Source: Aestuariirhabdus litorea (lineage in GTDB: Bacteria > Pseudomonadota > Gammaproteobacteria > Pseudomonadales > Aestuariirhabdaceae). Taken from it: a DNA stretch of 64,000 nt. The stretch is taken from NCBI RefSeq assembly GCF_003864255.1, contig NZ_QWEZ01000001.1, positions 372,001-436,000 of the forward strand. Reading direction: 5' to 3'. Positions 27,531 to 37,179 of the stretch are shown here, in pieces. Position 1 is the first letter of the stretch. Every line of letters begins with the position of its first letter. A model generated the notes under the pieces. The model made no database searches and was not told the DNA's origin. It was given only the letters and a program-made list of their open reading frames with translations. The position numbers and the translations under genes were made by a program.

Positions 27531-28448
27531 CTATGACCCGGGGGCGGCTGGACAGACCAGCAGGTCGCAGCTGAGCTGGGGCTGCACCCGTTCGATGGTG
27601 TTGCCCTCGATGGCCCGCTCCAGGGCACCCCGTGTGGTTGCTCCCATCACCACCAGCGTTCCCGCCACCTTGCCACCTTCCGCCGGCACAACCCGCTCAG
27701 GTTGACCCTCCACCATCAACAGCTGCGCTTCGGTGATGCCGCTCGCCTTCAGGAGCGGGGCCAGTGCCTGCCGGTGGTGTTGTCTCAAGGCGCTGCTCTG
27801 GCCCGGATCGGCAGAGGCTATGTCAGCATCGAACAACAGCTGGGGGGAGAGAGGGGCGTAGCAATGGAGCAGGTTCAGGTCGGCCCCTGTGTGGGTGGCG
27901 ATACTGCGGGCGGTCTCGATAATCTCCCGCTGTGGGCGGTCGCCGGGTACCCCGTCAGGCGGGGTGACAACACAGGCGAGGATCCGCTGTAGGGGGGTAC
28001 GGTTGAAGGGGATCCAGACCGGCAGGGGGGAGCGCCGAAGCAGCTCCCCTTCCTCTGGCGGTAGCAAAAGCGCTCGCATCGGGTGATGCCGGACCGCTGA
28101 TTTGACGATCAGTGCGTCACTACCGGGTGGGCACTCGCTCAGCAGTTCGGTGACGGGGGCGGCGCTGTAGAGCAGCTGCGCCTCGGCATCGGGGTGCTGT
28201 TTGCGGGTTTCGGCCAGTAATCCGTGCAGCCACCGTCGGTGCACCTCAATCCACTGCTCGCGCTCCCGCTGGCGCTGCTCTTCATTGAGCAACGGGTTGT
28301 GCTCAAGGTCACTGTCAAAGCCCTGGGCAACCAGCTTTATATGGGCCCCCGAGAGCCCGGCGATAAAGCCTGCCCGATCCAGGGCGGGCTGGGGGTCCAC
28401 TGCCGGTACCAGAACCACATACAGTTGACGGATAGCGTCTATCTTCAT
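27531..28448 (-). CDS. tandem universal stress protein
   Basis: The 305-residue protein has two UspA domains, as in UspE. The second keeps the ATP-binding style G-x2-G-x9-G(S/T) region in VVMGATTRGALERAIEGNTIERV. The first is more degenerate. Tandem Usp proteins are cytoplasmic and induced by stress. The gene is convergent with the double-FHA gene, 63 bases apart. No target gene is apparent. Confidence 0.85.
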   Translation of the reverse strand: MKIDAIRQLYVVLVPAVDPQPALDRAGFIAGLSGAHIKLVAQGFDSDLEHNPLLNEEQRQREREQWIEVHRRWLHGLLAETRKQHPDAEAQLLYSAAPVTELLSECPPGSDALIVKSAVRHHPMRALLLPPEEGELLRRSPLPVWIPFNRTPLQRILACVVTPPDGVPGDRPQREIIETARSIATHTGADLNLLHCYAPLSPQLLFDADIASADPGQSSALRQHHRQALAPLLKASGITEAQLLMVEGQPERVVPAEGGKVAGTLVVMGATTRGALERAIEGNTIERVQPQLSCDLLVCPAAPGS

Positions 28449-28545
28449 AGGGGTACCCTTGGCCGCTGCACTTCAACATAGCATTTTGGAGTAAAGATTC
28501 CATACAGCTGGCCGATAGCGCATTACACAGTAAGGATAGGTCCGA

Positions 28546-28938
28546 ATGAGCAGCATCATCTTCTTCTTTCGACAGCCAGGGCGCCTACTGAGCCGCTGGC
28601 TTCTTGGGGTGGGGCTACTGGCCCTGTTGGCTGGTTGTGGTAGTTACCAGGTCAGCGGTGGGGTGAGTGAAGGGATAGACCTGGCCTATCAGCAGTATGC
28701 TGAGGGTGATTGCGTCTCCACGATCCAGACCCTGAGCCGGGTTGAGCGGATGTTAAGGTCCTATCGTTTCCTGCAGCCGGAGGTCTCCCTGCTGCGGGGG
28801 TTGTGCCTGGAGCGGCAAGGTTATTTTGTGGACGCCATGGAAACCTACAACTACATCGTGACCACCTTCCCCCAATCCGAGTACGCCTACCGGGCCAAGG
28901 CCCGCCTGAAGGTACTGTCGACCCAGCCGGCCAGTTGA
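28546..28938 (+). CDS. small outer-membrane lipoprotein, TPR-like
   Basis: The 130-residue protein has a lipoprotein signal with lipobox LLAGC (cysteine at about residue 31), then a tail of about 100 residues with helical repeat character and conserved-looking CLERQGYFVDAMETYNY and ARLKVL segments. It resembles the short TPR lipoproteins with no fixed name. It is followed by a PilZ gene. Function unknown. Confidence 0.65.
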   Translation: MSSIIFFFRQPGRLLSRWLLGVGLLALLAGCGSYQVSGGVSEGIDLAYQQYAEGDCVSTIQTLSRVERMLRSYRFLQPEVSLLRGLCLERQGYFVDAMETYNYIVTTFPQSEYAYRAKARLKVLSTQPAS

Positions 28939-29026
28939 GGGGCTGGCGACCGATTTCGAGGGCGGCGGCTGCCAGTCTCACGCAAAGCGGTTATACTTTG
29001 TGCAGACACGACTTGAGATTCGAACG

Positions 29027-29398
29027 GTGAATAGCCAGCAGCCCATGAAGGAACGGCGCGATTTGTCGCGCCACTATCTGGTCGATTACCTGACCATCTA
29101 TAACCGCAACACGGGGCGGGAGATCGGTGCGATTGGTAACATATCAGCCCGTGGCCTGATGCTGATTACCCGCTTGCCAGTCATGGTGGGCGAGGTGTTC
29201 AATATGCGGATCAAACTGCCGGTAGGTGACCAGTCCTACTTCGACCTGGACTTCGATGCCTGCAGCCAATGGTGTCGGCAGGATGTGGACCCTGCCTATT
29301 TCGACAGTGGCTTCAGCATCGAGTGGCCCCACGACGGCATCCACGACCTGGCGGCGGCTCTCAAGGAGTTTTTCAGTTTCCGTGAACCGGAGTTGTGA
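29027..29398 (+). CDS. PilZ domain protein
   Basis: The protein of about 123 residues has the cyclic-di-GMP binding start KERRDLSRHYL followed by NISARGLMLIT, where RxxxR and (D/N)xSxxG are the PilZ signature. The N-terminal start is uncertain. GTG at 29027, ATG at 29045 or an upstream GTG at 29000 are possible, and a TATACT sequence at 28992-28997 would exclude the last if it is the promoter. Its cognate enzyme might be the GGDEF/EAL protein at 45696, though this is not shown. Confidence 0.85.
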   Translation: MNSQQPMKERRDLSRHYLVDYLTIYNRNTGREIGAIGNISARGLMLITRLPVMVGEVFNMRIKLPVGDQSYFDLDFDACSQWCRQDVDPAYFDSGFSIEWPHDGIHDLAAALKEFFSFREPEL

Positions 29399-29405
29399 TT
29401 CACCG

Positions 29406-30026
29406 GTGACCCATCCCTACAGTGTTCCTACCCTCCCCGCCAAGGTTGAGCTGGAGATTAAGCGTAGTCGTTTCATTGGCCTGCTTGAGCCGGTCTCCAG
29501 CCGCGAGCAGGCATTGGCGTTCCTGGCGGATGTTCGCCAGCGTTATCCCGACGCCCGCCATCACTGCTGGGCCTATCGTGCCGGTAGCGCCCGCTCCCCC
29601 TCCGCAGAGGCCTGCTCGGATGATGGCGAGCCCCAGGGCAGCGCCGGGCGGCCCATGCTTAATGTGCTTCAGCAGCAAGCGGTGAGCGACCTGGTGGTCG
29701 TGGTGGTGCGTTACTTTGGCGGAGTGAAGCTGGGGGTAGGGGGGCTGGTGAGAGCCTACACCGAGGCGGTACAAGGTATCCTCGAACAGAGCCAGTTGCG
29801 CCAGCAGAGGGCAATGACCCCCTGTCAGCTGAGGTTTGACTATGGGTTTGAGGTGCCGCTGCGCCAGCTGGTGGAGCGCCTGGAGGGGCGCTGGCTCGAC
29901 GCCGAGTATGGGGCCGGGGTTGTCCTGCGGGTCGCCATTGCCGATCAGCAGCTGGCGGCCTTCAAGGCGCAGGCGTTGGATATCTGTCGGGGCCAGCTGG
30001 ATCTATCTCTGCTCCCCCACCACTGA
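29406..30026 (+). CDS. IMPACT family protein, YigZ-like
   Basis: The 206-residue protein has the UPF0029/IMPACT domain with RSRFIGLLEPV, HHCWAYRAG, SDDGEPQGSAGRPML and VVVRYFGGVKLGVGGLVRAY, then a C-terminal DUF1949-type region. YigZ/IMPACT proteins are linked to translation regulation and ribosome-associated roles in bacteria. A GTG at 29406 is used, since the in-frame codons farther upstream overlap the PilZ gene. The gap to the PilZ stop codon is seven bases. Confidence 0.88.
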   Translation: MTHPYSVPTLPAKVELEIKRSRFIGLLEPVSSREQALAFLADVRQRYPDARHHCWAYRAGSARSPSAEACSDDGEPQGSAGRPMLNVLQQQAVSDLVVVVVRYFGGVKLGVGGLVRAYTEAVQGILEQSQLRQQRAMTPCQLRFDYGFEVPLRQLVERLEGRWLDAEYGAGVVLRVAIADQQLAAFKAQALDICRGQLDLSLLPHH

Positions 30027-30049
30027 ATTAAGCATAAGGAGCCGTTGCT

Positions 30050-31492
30050 TTGGCAGGGACCATCTATTGGCACGATTATGAAACCTTCGGTACCAGCCCG
30101 GCAACGGACTGGCCTTCGCAGTTTGCCGGACTGCGCACCGACCTTGAGCTTAATGAGATCGACGAGCCTCCCCTGGTGCACTACTGCGCCCCCCCTGACG
30201 ACCAGCTGCCGGCCCCCGATGCCTGCCTGGTGACCGGAATTACCCCCCAGCTGGCCCGGGAACGGGGCAGCTGCGAAGCGGAGTTTATCGCCCGTATCCA
30301 GCAGGCGTTCAGCGTCCCCGGAACCTGCGTGGCGGGGTACAACAGCCTGAGGTTCGACGATGAGGTGACCCGTCACTCCCTCTATCGCAACTTCTATGAC
30401 CCCTACGCGCGGGAGTGGCAAAACGGTAACAGCCGCTGGGACATTATCGACCTGGTGCGCCTGACCGAGGCCCTGCGTCCCGAGGGGATCATCTGGCCGC
30501 AGCGTGATGATGGCCTGCCCAGCTTTCGGCTGGAGGCGCTGACCGCCGCCAACGGCATCGCCCACGAGGCCGCCCACGACGCCCTCAGCGATGTGCGCGC
30601 CACCGTCGCCATGGCCCGGCTGATCCGTGAGCGCCAGCCCCGTCTCTATGAGTTTGCCTTTGCCCACCGGCAGAAGCAGAGGGTGGCCCGTTACCTTAAC
30701 CCCCAGCAGAAAACCCCGCTGGTGCACGTGTCGGGACGTTATCCCGCCAGCCGTCACTGCCTGGCACTGGTGCTGCCCATCGCCCCCCACCCGGAGAACA
30801 AGAACGGCGTGGTGGTGGTGGACCTGGCGAGCGACCCGGAGCTGCTGCTGTCACTCGAGGTGGAGGAGTTGCGGCGCCGGCTTTACACGCCGGCGGCTGA
30901 GCTCGCAGATGGTGATGAACGACCGGGCCTGAAGACGGTACACATCAACCGCTGCCCGCTGGTGGCGCCCATTAATGTGCTTCGCGCCGAGGATATCGAG
31001 CGACTGGGACTCGATATGGGGCAGATGAAGCGCCACTACGAGCGCTTGCTGGCGGCCCCCGAACTGGTGGCCAAATTGCAGCAGGTGATGGCCAGCCCCG
31101 AGCGTGAGCCCCACCGGGATCCGGACCATATGCTCTACAGCGGCGGCTTTTTCGGTCCCGGGGATCGCGAGCGGATGGAGCAGGTGCGACGCACCGCCGC
31201 GGACCAGCTGGCGCAAATGGAACCGGCCTTCGAAGATCTCCGGCTGGAGGAGATGCTGTTCCGTTACCGGGCGCGCAACTACCCCGAGACCCTCTCGCCC
31301 GCCGAGCAGGGGCGTTGGCAGCAGTTTCGCCAACAGCGCCTGTGCCAGGCCGCTGGTGGAGGAGGCCGAACCCTGTCGGAGTACTTTGGGCGCATCGAGC
31401 AGCTGCGCATGGAGCGCGCCGATGAGCAGAGCCAGCAGCTGCTCAACGAGTTGCAGCGATGGGGGGAGCAGCTGCAGCAGGGACTGGATTGA
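30050..31492 (+). CDS. sbcB: exodeoxyribonuclease I
   Basis: SbcB digests single-stranded DNA from the 3' end and acts in recombination and mismatch repair. The 480-residue protein has the DEDDh exonuclease motifs YWHDYETFGTSP (D and E), YNSLRFDDEVTRHS and AHDALSDVRATV. An SH3-like and helical C-terminal region follows, including LARYLNPQQKTPLVHVSG-type segments. The start is an unusual TTG at 30050, supported by the ribosome site AAGGAG and by the family start AGTIYWHDYETFG. It follows the YigZ gene on the same strand by 23 bases. Confidence 0.93.
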   Translation: MAGTIYWHDYETFGTSPATDWPSQFAGLRTDLELNEIDEPPLVHYCAPPDDQLPAPDACLVTGITPQLARERGSCEAEFIARIQQAFSVPGTCVAGYNSLRFDDEVTRHSLYRNFYDPYAREWQNGNSRWDIIDLVRLTEALRPEGIIWPQRDDGLPSFRLEALTAANGIAHEAAHDALSDVRATVAMARLIRERQPRLYEFAFAHRQKQRVARYLNPQQKTPLVHVSGRYPASRHCLALVLPIAPHPENKNGVVVVDLASDPELLLSLEVEELRRRLYTPAAELADGDERPGLKTVHINRCPLVAPINVLRAEDIERLGLDMGQMKRHYERLLAAPELVAKLQQVMASPEREPHRDPDHMLYSGGFFGPGDRERMEQVRRTAADQLAQMEPAFEDLRLEEMLFRYRARNYPETLSPAEQGRWQQFRQQRLCQAAGGGGRTLSEYFGRIEQLRMERADEQSQQLLNELQRWGEQLQQGLD

Positions 31493-31541
31493 TCGCCGCC
31501 ACCGGGGGCTTATAATAGCGCCTCGTTTAAAGGAGTAGCCG

Positions 31542-32396
31542 ATGTCCAGAACCTTCCGACTCGTGGTCGCCTGTCCCGACCGCGTTGGCATTGTTGCCAA
31601 GGTGAGTAATTTTCTCGCGAACTACAATGCCTCCATCACCGAGGCAAACCACCACTCGGACCTGGCCACGGGCTGGTTTTTTATGCGACACGAAATCTGT
31701 GCCGACTCCATGCCGTTGGATCTCGAGACCCTGCGCGCCGCCTTTGCGCCGATCGCTGCCGAGTATGCGATGCAGTGGCGCATTACCGATTCCACCGAGC
31801 CCAAGCGGGTCCTGTTGATGGCCAGCCGGGAGTCCCACTGCCTGGCCGATCTGCTGCACCGCTGGCACAGCGGTGAGCTGGAGTGTTCGATCCCGGCGGT
31901 GATCTCCAACCATGATGACCTGCGTTCGATGGTGGAGTGGCACGGTATCCCCTTCCACCATGTACCGGTGAACCCGCAGGAGAAGGATGAAGCCTTTGCC
32001 GAGGTCGCCGAACTGGTGGAGCGTTACCGCGCCGATACCATTGTCCTCGCCCGCTATATGCAGATACTGCCACCGGCGCTGTGCGATCAGTTTGCCAACC
32101 GGGTGATCAATATCCACCACAGCTTCCTGCCCTCCTTCGCGGGGGCCAAGCCCTACCATCAGGCTTACCTGCGGGGGGTAAAGCTGATCGGTGCCACCTG
32201 CCACTACGTTACCTCCGAACTGGACGCCGGCCCGATCATTGAGCAGGACATCGAACGCATCAGCCACCGCGACAGCATTGCGGATATGGTTCGCATCGGC
32301 AAGGATTGCGAGAAGACTGCCCTGGCCAAGGGGTTGCGCTACCACCTGGAGGACCGGGTGCTGGTGCACGATAACAAAACCGTGGTCTTCGCCTAG
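31542..32396 (+). CDS. purU: formyltetrahydrofolate deformylase
   Basis: PurU hydrolyses 10-formyl-THF to formate and THF, balancing one-carbon pools. The 284-residue protein has an N-terminal ACT domain beginning RTFRLVVACPDRVGIVAKV (about 4-90) and a formyltransferase-type catalytic domain with NIHHSFLPSFAGAKPYHQAY and ATCHYVTSELDAGPII, including the conserved histidine and aspartate. It is preceded by an AAGGAG ribosome site. Confidence 0.94.
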   Translation: MSRTFRLVVACPDRVGIVAKVSNFLANYNASITEANHHSDLATGWFFMRHEICADSMPLDLETLRAAFAPIAAEYAMQWRITDSTEPKRVLLMASRESHCLADLLHRWHSGELECSIPAVISNHDDLRSMVEWHGIPFHHVPVNPQEKDEAFAEVAELVERYRADTIVLARYMQILPPALCDQFANRVINIHHSFLPSFAGAKPYHQAYLRGVKLIGATCHYVTSELDAGPIIEQDIERISHRDSIADMVRIGKDCEKTALAKGLRYHLEDRVLVHDNKTVVFA

Positions 32397-32486
32397 CCCC
32401 GCTCTCCCCCCCCCCGACTCTAAAGGCTGGCAGGGTTTTTGCTCTTTACCCGGTGGATGCTGTTTAACACCCACTGGGGGTCCATT

Positions 32487-33407
32487 ATGGTTCAAAAAGG
32501 TGCATTGCTTAACGGGGTGGTTCAGGCCGGTGCGTTGACGGCGACGACGGCCAATGAAGCCTTGCCTGCCCTCGACTACCGCGCCTTGCATATGGGTAAC
32601 CAGCGCCGCCTGGGGCGCATTTCATTGACCCTCAGGTGCCTTCCCCTGTTGAGTTACCTGCAGCACCACCGTGGGGCCTCCCTGGCCGTGCTCAATGGCG
32701 ACCTCTTCTTTGAGTCAAGAATTCTGGGGATTCAGCAAAAGGTGGAGTATCACCTTGAGCGGGTCCAGCGCCTTGACGAACTGAATCTGTTGAAGACGCC
32801 GGGCTGGGAAAACGTCGAGCGGGAGTGGCTGTTCGTCAAGGAGCAGTGGCGCATGGACTCCCCCATCGCCAATTTCAACCTCCACAGCCACCTGATCAAT
32901 GAGCTGCTGACCTTTATCAAGTCCCTTCTGTTTCATGAGGAGGTCGGCACCGACGGCGATTCGCTTCTGCTGCTGGGTTACATCGTTGAAACCCTGCTAC
33001 CCATTGTGGAGGTGATAGCGCAGATTCGTGGACTCTCCACCCACCGGGAGCTGGATCAGGAGGGTGACCAGGAGGTGGTGTTCAAGCTCAACTACCTGGT
33101 CACCGAGTTTCGCCAGCGCCAGCGGGGCGTTCTCGAGCGTTGCGACGCCTTTTCCGAACGTGACCGCAAGTGGATTCTAAAGGCCTATAGCGAAAGCGGT
33201 TGTAGTGAGAAGGTGCGGGACTTTGCAGCCGAGATCGCCGACGGCCAGCAGCAGGGGTGGCATAGTGGCTATGGTAATGGAGCACTCTTTCTCAGCGCCA
33301 CCAAACTGATTGACGCGATCCTGTTTGTTAGCGAATGCAGTATCAAACGCCTGCGGGACCATATGGACAAGAACCTGCAACGCTGGATTTACCGCGAGCA
33401 GGCTTAG
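32487..33407 (+). CDS. NIT (nitrate/nitrite sensing) domain protein
   Basis: The 306-residue soluble protein resembles the NIT domain (PF08376), with LLSYLQHHRGASLAVL and VEVIAQIRGLSTHRE as the paired arginine segments that mark nitrate-binding four-helix bundles. Unlike NasR no ANTAR RNA-binding domain is seen, and there is no transmembrane segment, so this is a NIT-only protein. ATG at 32487 follows a GGGGG run. It lies directly upstream of the nitrate ABC transporter genes, which suggests a nitrate-responsive role. The mode of action is unknown. Confidence 0.68.
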   Translation: MVQKGALLNGVVQAGALTATTANEALPALDYRALHMGNQRRLGRISLTLRCLPLLSYLQHHRGASLAVLNGDLFFESRILGIQQKVEYHLERVQRLDELNLLKTPGWENVEREWLFVKEQWRMDSPIANFNLHSHLINELLTFIKSLLFHEEVGTDGDSLLLLGYIVETLLPIVEVIAQIRGLSTHRELDQEGDQEVVFKLNYLVTEFRQRQRGVLERCDAFSERDRKWILKAYSESGCSEKVRDFAAEIADGQQQGWHSGYGNGALFLSATKLIDAILFVSECSIKRLRDHMDKNLQRWIYREQA

Positions 33408-33656
33408 CCGCTGGGCCAAAAAGTGGCTACCTTATCAAAAAGGGCAGGCCTTTGGAGACCCTGATTCTTTCTCCTCCCTTTCCCTGTCTCCTTAATCTTC
33501 CTTTTATATGAAACTTCATCGTATTTTATGTGCCGAAAGCCGGAACGGTTGATCCTGCCTGCTGCGCAGGCAGCTGAGTGCTGGCGTGTGTTGTTTTGTT
33601 TTGGTGCATTCTGCCGGCTGGCCTGCGCAGAGTTGTGGCGCGCTGACCGGGAGAGG

Positions 33657-33673
33657 GGCATTGATCTGGTGCA
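33657..33673 (+). promoter_or_regulatory. candidate NtrC enhancer site
   Basis: GGCATTGATCTGGTGCA shares the whole right half and part of the left half of the NtrC site consensus TGCACC-N5-GGTGCA. It lies about 50-70 bases upstream of the sigma-54-like promoter at 33725. A second TGGTGCA half-site is at 33602-33608. This is an inference from motif and position. Confidence 0.4.
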
Positions 33674-33724
33674 AAAAAGGGTATTAACGTCCGCCAACCC
33701 CTGTTTTTAAAGGGTTTTGACGGC

Positions 33725-33740
33725 TGGCACGCTTGTTGAA
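33725..33740 (+). promoter_or_regulatory. near-consensus sigma-54 promoter for nrtABC
   Basis: TGGCACGCTTGTTGAA matches TGGCACG-N4-TTGCW except for A in place of C in the -12 element. The expected start of transcription is near 33752, about 70 bases upstream of the nrtA ATG at 33821. Nearby, the rest of the 413-base gap holds a CTGCCTGC/GCAGGCAG hairpin at 33555-33573. Confidence 0.55.
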
Positions 33741-33820
33741 TGAGATATATCAACTTCTGTGGGGTGTCTGTCCAGCCGGTAGCCGCTCCCTCACCCGATG
33801 CTCACCTGTGGGAGATAGCA

Positions 33821-35224
33821 ATGATGATTCGATTTGGGCGTGTTCTACAATCCACCAATAAAGCGAGTGCCTGTCATAAAGTGGCGGGAGTTATGCTGGG
33901 ATGCCTGCTGGCAAGCGGGTTCGCATGGGCCGAGCTGGAGGTCGAAAAGGAGGAACTCAAGTTCGGCTTTATCAAGCTCACCGATATGGCGCCGCTGGCG
34001 GTGGCCTACGAGAAAGGCTTCTTCGAGGATGAGGGGCTCTACGTGACCCTCGAGGCGCAGGCCAACTGGAAGGTGCTGCTGGATCGGGTGATCGATGGGG
34101 AGCTCGACGGTGCTCACATGCTGGCCGGACAGCCCCTCGGGGCGACCATTGGCTACGGCACCCAGGCGCAGGTGATTACCGCTTTCAGCATGGATCTCAA
34201 CGGTAACGCCATTACCGTCTCAAATGATGTATGGGAGCAGATGAAACCCCACGTTCCCACCATGGCCGATGGCAGGCCCCGGCACCCGATCAAGGCGGAC
34301 TCCCTGAAGCCGGTGGTGGACAAGTACCTGGCCGAAGGCAAACCCTTCAAAATGGGGATGGTGTTTCCGGTCTCCACCCACAACTATGAGCTTCGCTACT
34401 GGCTCGCAGCCGGTGGCATCCATCCCGGGTATTACGCCCCCGATAAGGGTGACACCTCGGGACACATCAAGGCCGATGCCCTGCTGTCGGTGACACCGCC
34501 GCCGCAGATGCCCTCCACTATGGAGGCTGGCACTATCTATGGCTACTGTGTGGGGGAGCCCTGGAACCAGCAGGCGGTCTTCAAAGGCATCGGGGTGCCG
34601 GTCGTCACCGACTATGAGATCTGGAAGAACAACCCGGAGAAGGTGTTCGGCGTCAGCAAGGCCTGGGCCGACGCCAACCCCAATACCCACATCGCGGTGG
34701 TCAAGGCGTTGATTCGGGCAGCCCAGTGGCTGGATGCCGAGGACAACAAGAATCGGCCCGAAGCGGTGAAGATCCTCTCGCGCAGCGAATATGTGGGCGC
34801 CGATTATGAGGTGATTGCCAACAGCATGACCGGCACCTTCGAGTACGAAAAGGGGGATAAGCGCGCAGTGCCGGACTTCAATGTGTTCTTCCGCCATAAC
34901 GCCACCTACCCCTACTACAGCGATGCGATCTGGTACCTGACCCAGATGCGTCGCTGGGGGCAGATTGCCGAGCCCAAGTCCGACAACTGGTATCTCGATG
35001 TGGCCAAACAGGTCTACCGCCCCGATATCTACCGTGCCGCCGTCGACTCGTTGATCGAAGAGGGCAAGATGCGCGCATCAGATTTCCCTGACCTGGCCCG
35101 GGAGGATGGCTTTCGCGCCCCCCAGATCCACTTTATCGACGGCATCACCTACGACGGTACCCAGCCCAACGCCTATCTGGACCAGTTTACGATCGGTTTG
35201 AAGGGTGACGAGGTCGTGCAATAA
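33821..35224 (+). CDS. nrtA: nitrate ABC transporter substrate-binding protein, NrtA-type
   Basis: NrtA-type proteins bind nitrate in the periplasm and deliver it to the NrtB permease. The 467-residue protein has a signal peptide (about 1-37, ending FAWA) and the CmpA/NrtA domain start [27 protein letters not shown], followed by the [15 protein letters not shown] segment. It has no lipobox, unlike the cyanobacterial lipoproteins. ATG at 33821 is chosen with GGGAGA upstream. The operon continues with nrtB and an ATPase gene, with no nitrate reductase gene in the window. Confidence 0.88.
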   Translation: MMIRFGRVLQSTNKASACHKVAGVMLGCLLASGFAWAELEVEKEELKFGFIKLTDMAPLAVAYEKGFFEDEGLYVTLEAQANWKVLLDRVIDGELDGAHMLAGQPLGATIGYGTQAQVITAFSMDLNGNAITVSNDVWEQMKPHVPTMADGRPRHPIKADSLKPVVDKYLAEGKPFKMGMVFPVSTHNYELRYWLAAGGIHPGYYAPDKGDTSGHIKADALLSVTPPPQMPSTMEAGTIYGYCVGEPWNQQAVFKGIGVPVVTDYEIWKNNPEKVFGVSKAWADANPNTHIAVVKALIRAAQWLDAEDNKNRPEAVKILSRSEYVGADYEVIANSMTGTFEYEKGDKRAVPDFNVFFRHNATYPYYSDAIWYLTQMRRWGQIAEPKSDNWYLDVAKQVYRPDIYRAAVDSLIEEGKMRASDFPDLAREDGFRAPQIHFIDGITYDGTQPNAYLDQFTIGLKGDEVVQ

Positions 35225-35285
35225 CGGCGGTTTATTCAGCCGGGGTTGCCTGCCAGCAAGTCCGGCCCTGTTTTGAGGAGGCCCC

Positions 35286-36299
35286 ATGGCGACAAAACTG
35301 ATCACTGCGACCCAGCCCCTGCTTCCTACGGCATGGTTACCAAAGCTGGCCGGACTCTGGAGTCCAGAACGGCTCAACCAGGGCATCCGGTTGCTGCTGG
35401 TACCGCTGGCGGCAATGGCGCTGTTTCTGTTTATCTGGCACCTGGGCGCGCCCCGTATCGTCACTTCCCTGGGGCAGGTTCCCGGCCCGGTGGCGGTCTG
35501 GGAACAGGCCGGTACCCTGTGGCAGGAACACCTGGCGGAGCGCGACAAGGAGCAGGCATTCTACGAACGGCAGCAGGTGCGCAACAGCAAAAAACTGCAA
35601 AAGAACCCCGATGCGGAGGTCAGGATCCGTCCCTATACGGGCAAGCCAACCTATATCGACCAGATCCTCACCAGCCTGACCACGGTGTTTGCCGGCTTTG
35701 GGCTGGCCAGCCTGGTGGCGATCCCTATGGGTATCCTCTGTGGATTGAACGCCACGGTGTACCGCGGCCTGAATCCGTTGATCCAGATTTTCAAGCCGGT
35801 ATCCCCCCTCGCGTGGTTGCCGATCGTCACTATGGTGGTGAGTGCGCTCTACGTCAGTGATGACCCCCTGTTCAGCAAATCCTTCGTCACCTCGGCGATT
35901 ACCGTCATGCTCTGCTGCATGTGGCCCACCCTGATTAACACCACGGTCGGGGTCGCCTCCATCGAGCAGGATCTGCTCAACGTCAGCAAGGTGTTACGCC
36001 TGAACTGGTGGGTACATATCTACAGGGTGGTACTGCCATCGGCCATACCCATGATCTTTACCGGGCTGCGTCTGTCGCTGGGTGTGGGCTGGATGGTGCT
36101 GATTGCGGCCGAAATGCTGGCGCAGAACCCGGGTTTGGGGAAGTTCGTATGGGACGAATTCCAGAACGGCAGCTCCCACTCTTTGGGTCGCATTATGATC
36201 GCGGTGATCACAATTGGCTTCATTGGTTACCTGCTGGATCGCATCATGCTGCAGATACAGAAAGCGGTGTCCTGGGATAAGAGCGCGATTCTGCGCTAG
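35286..36299 (+). CDS. nrtB: nitrate ABC transporter permease NrtB
   Basis: The 337-residue inner-membrane permease of the NitT/TauT type has about six to seven membrane helices and the EAA-type loop in AEMLAQNPGLGKFVWDEFQ near the C terminus. A charged, 60-residue soluble insertion (about 75-120) precedes the permease core LTSLTTVFAGFGLASLVAIPMG. It starts after a GAGGAGG ribosome site 61 bases downstream of nrtA. Confidence 0.9.
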   Translation: MATKLITATQPLLPTAWLPKLAGLWSPERLNQGIRLLLVPLAAMALFLFIWHLGAPRIVTSLGQVPGPVAVWEQAGTLWQEHLAERDKEQAFYERQQVRNSKKLQKNPDAEVRIRPYTGKPTYIDQILTSLTTVFAGFGLASLVAIPMGILCGLNATVYRGLNPLIQIFKPVSPLAWLPIVTMVVSALYVSDDPLFSKSFVTSAITVMLCCMWPTLINTTVGVASIEQDLLNVSKVLRLNWWVHIYRVVLPSAIPMIFTGLRLSLGVGWMVLIAAEMLAQNPGLGKFVWDEFQNGSSHSLGRIMIAVITIGFIGYLLDRIMLQIQKAVSWDKSAILR

Positions 36300-36315
36300 G
36301 AGTAGGGAGAAAATC

Positions 36316-37170
36316 ATGATGAAAGATCATCTTAGCCTTGAGCAGGTTGCTATTGAATTTCCGGCTCCCGGTGGGCCCTTCAGGGCACTGGATAAGGTTA
36401 ACCTGAAAATTGAGGAGGGGGAGTTTGTCTCGCTCATCGGCCACTCCGGCTGTGGTAAATCCACCGTGCTCAATATTATCGCCGGCCTGCACCGGGCAAC
36501 CGAAGGGGGGGTAATCCTCGACGGTAAGGAGGTCAACGAGCCGGGGCCGGAGCGGGCCGTGGTGTTCCAGAACCACTCCCTGCTGCCCTGGTTGACCGCC
36601 TACCAGAACGTTGAGCTGGCGGTAAAGCAGGTGTTCGGCCGTAAGAAAAGCCGGGCCGAGACCCGCCAGTGGATTGAGCATAACCTTGAGCTGGTGCACA
36701 TGGGGCACGCCCTCGACAAGCTGCCGGGGGAGATCTCCGGCGGCATGAAGCAGCGGGTGGGCATTGCCCGGGCGCTGGCGATGCAGCCACGGGTGCTGCT
36801 GATGGATGAGCCCTTCGGTGCCCTCGACGCACTCACCCGGGCCCATCTACAGGATTCATTGATGGAGATACAGGCGCGTCTCAACAACACGGTGGTGATG
36901 ATTACCCACGATGTGGACGAGGCGGTGCTGCTGTCAGACCGTATCGTGATGATGACCAACGGACCGGCGGCGACCATCGGCGAGATCCTCAAGGTTGACC
37001 TCGAGCGCCCCCGTGACCGCCTGGCGCTGGCCGATGACAGCCGCTACAACCATTACCGGGCTGAGGTGTTGCGCTTTTTGCATGAGCGTCACCGCCGCAG
37101 TGAAACCCCACGGGTGGTGGTGGACAACCCGGCGCCCGACGCCGAAGCGGCAGGAAAGAGCGCCGCCTAG
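36316..37170 (+). CDS. nitrate ABC transporter ATP-binding protein
   Basis: The 284-residue ATPase has Walker A GHSGCGKST near residues 44-52, the signature ISGGMKQRVGIARAL, Walker B LLMDEPFGALD and the switch histidine MITHDVDEAV. It is the short NrtD-type form, not the long NrtC form that carries a substrate-binding extension. It energises the permease at 35286. ATG at 36316 follows GTAGGGAG, 16 bases after nrtB. Confidence 0.9.
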   Translation: MMKDHLSLEQVAIEFPAPGGPFRALDKVNLKIEEGEFVSLIGHSGCGKSTVLNIIAGLHRATEGGVILDGKEVNEPGPERAVVFQNHSLLPWLTAYQNVELAVKQVFGRKKSRAETRQWIEHNLELVHMGHALDKLPGEISGGMKQRVGIARALAMQPRVLLMDEPFGALDALTRAHLQDSLMEIQARLNNTVVMITHDVDEAVLLSDRIVMMTNGPAATIGEILKVDLERPRDRLALADDSRYNHYRAEVLRFLHERHRRSETPRVVVDNPAPDAEAAGKSAA

Positions 37171-37179
37171 GGGCCGGGC

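Noticed and set aside
31527-32591. A 354-codon open frame on the minus strand.
   Set aside because: It lies opposite purU and the NIT gene and has no recognisable motif.
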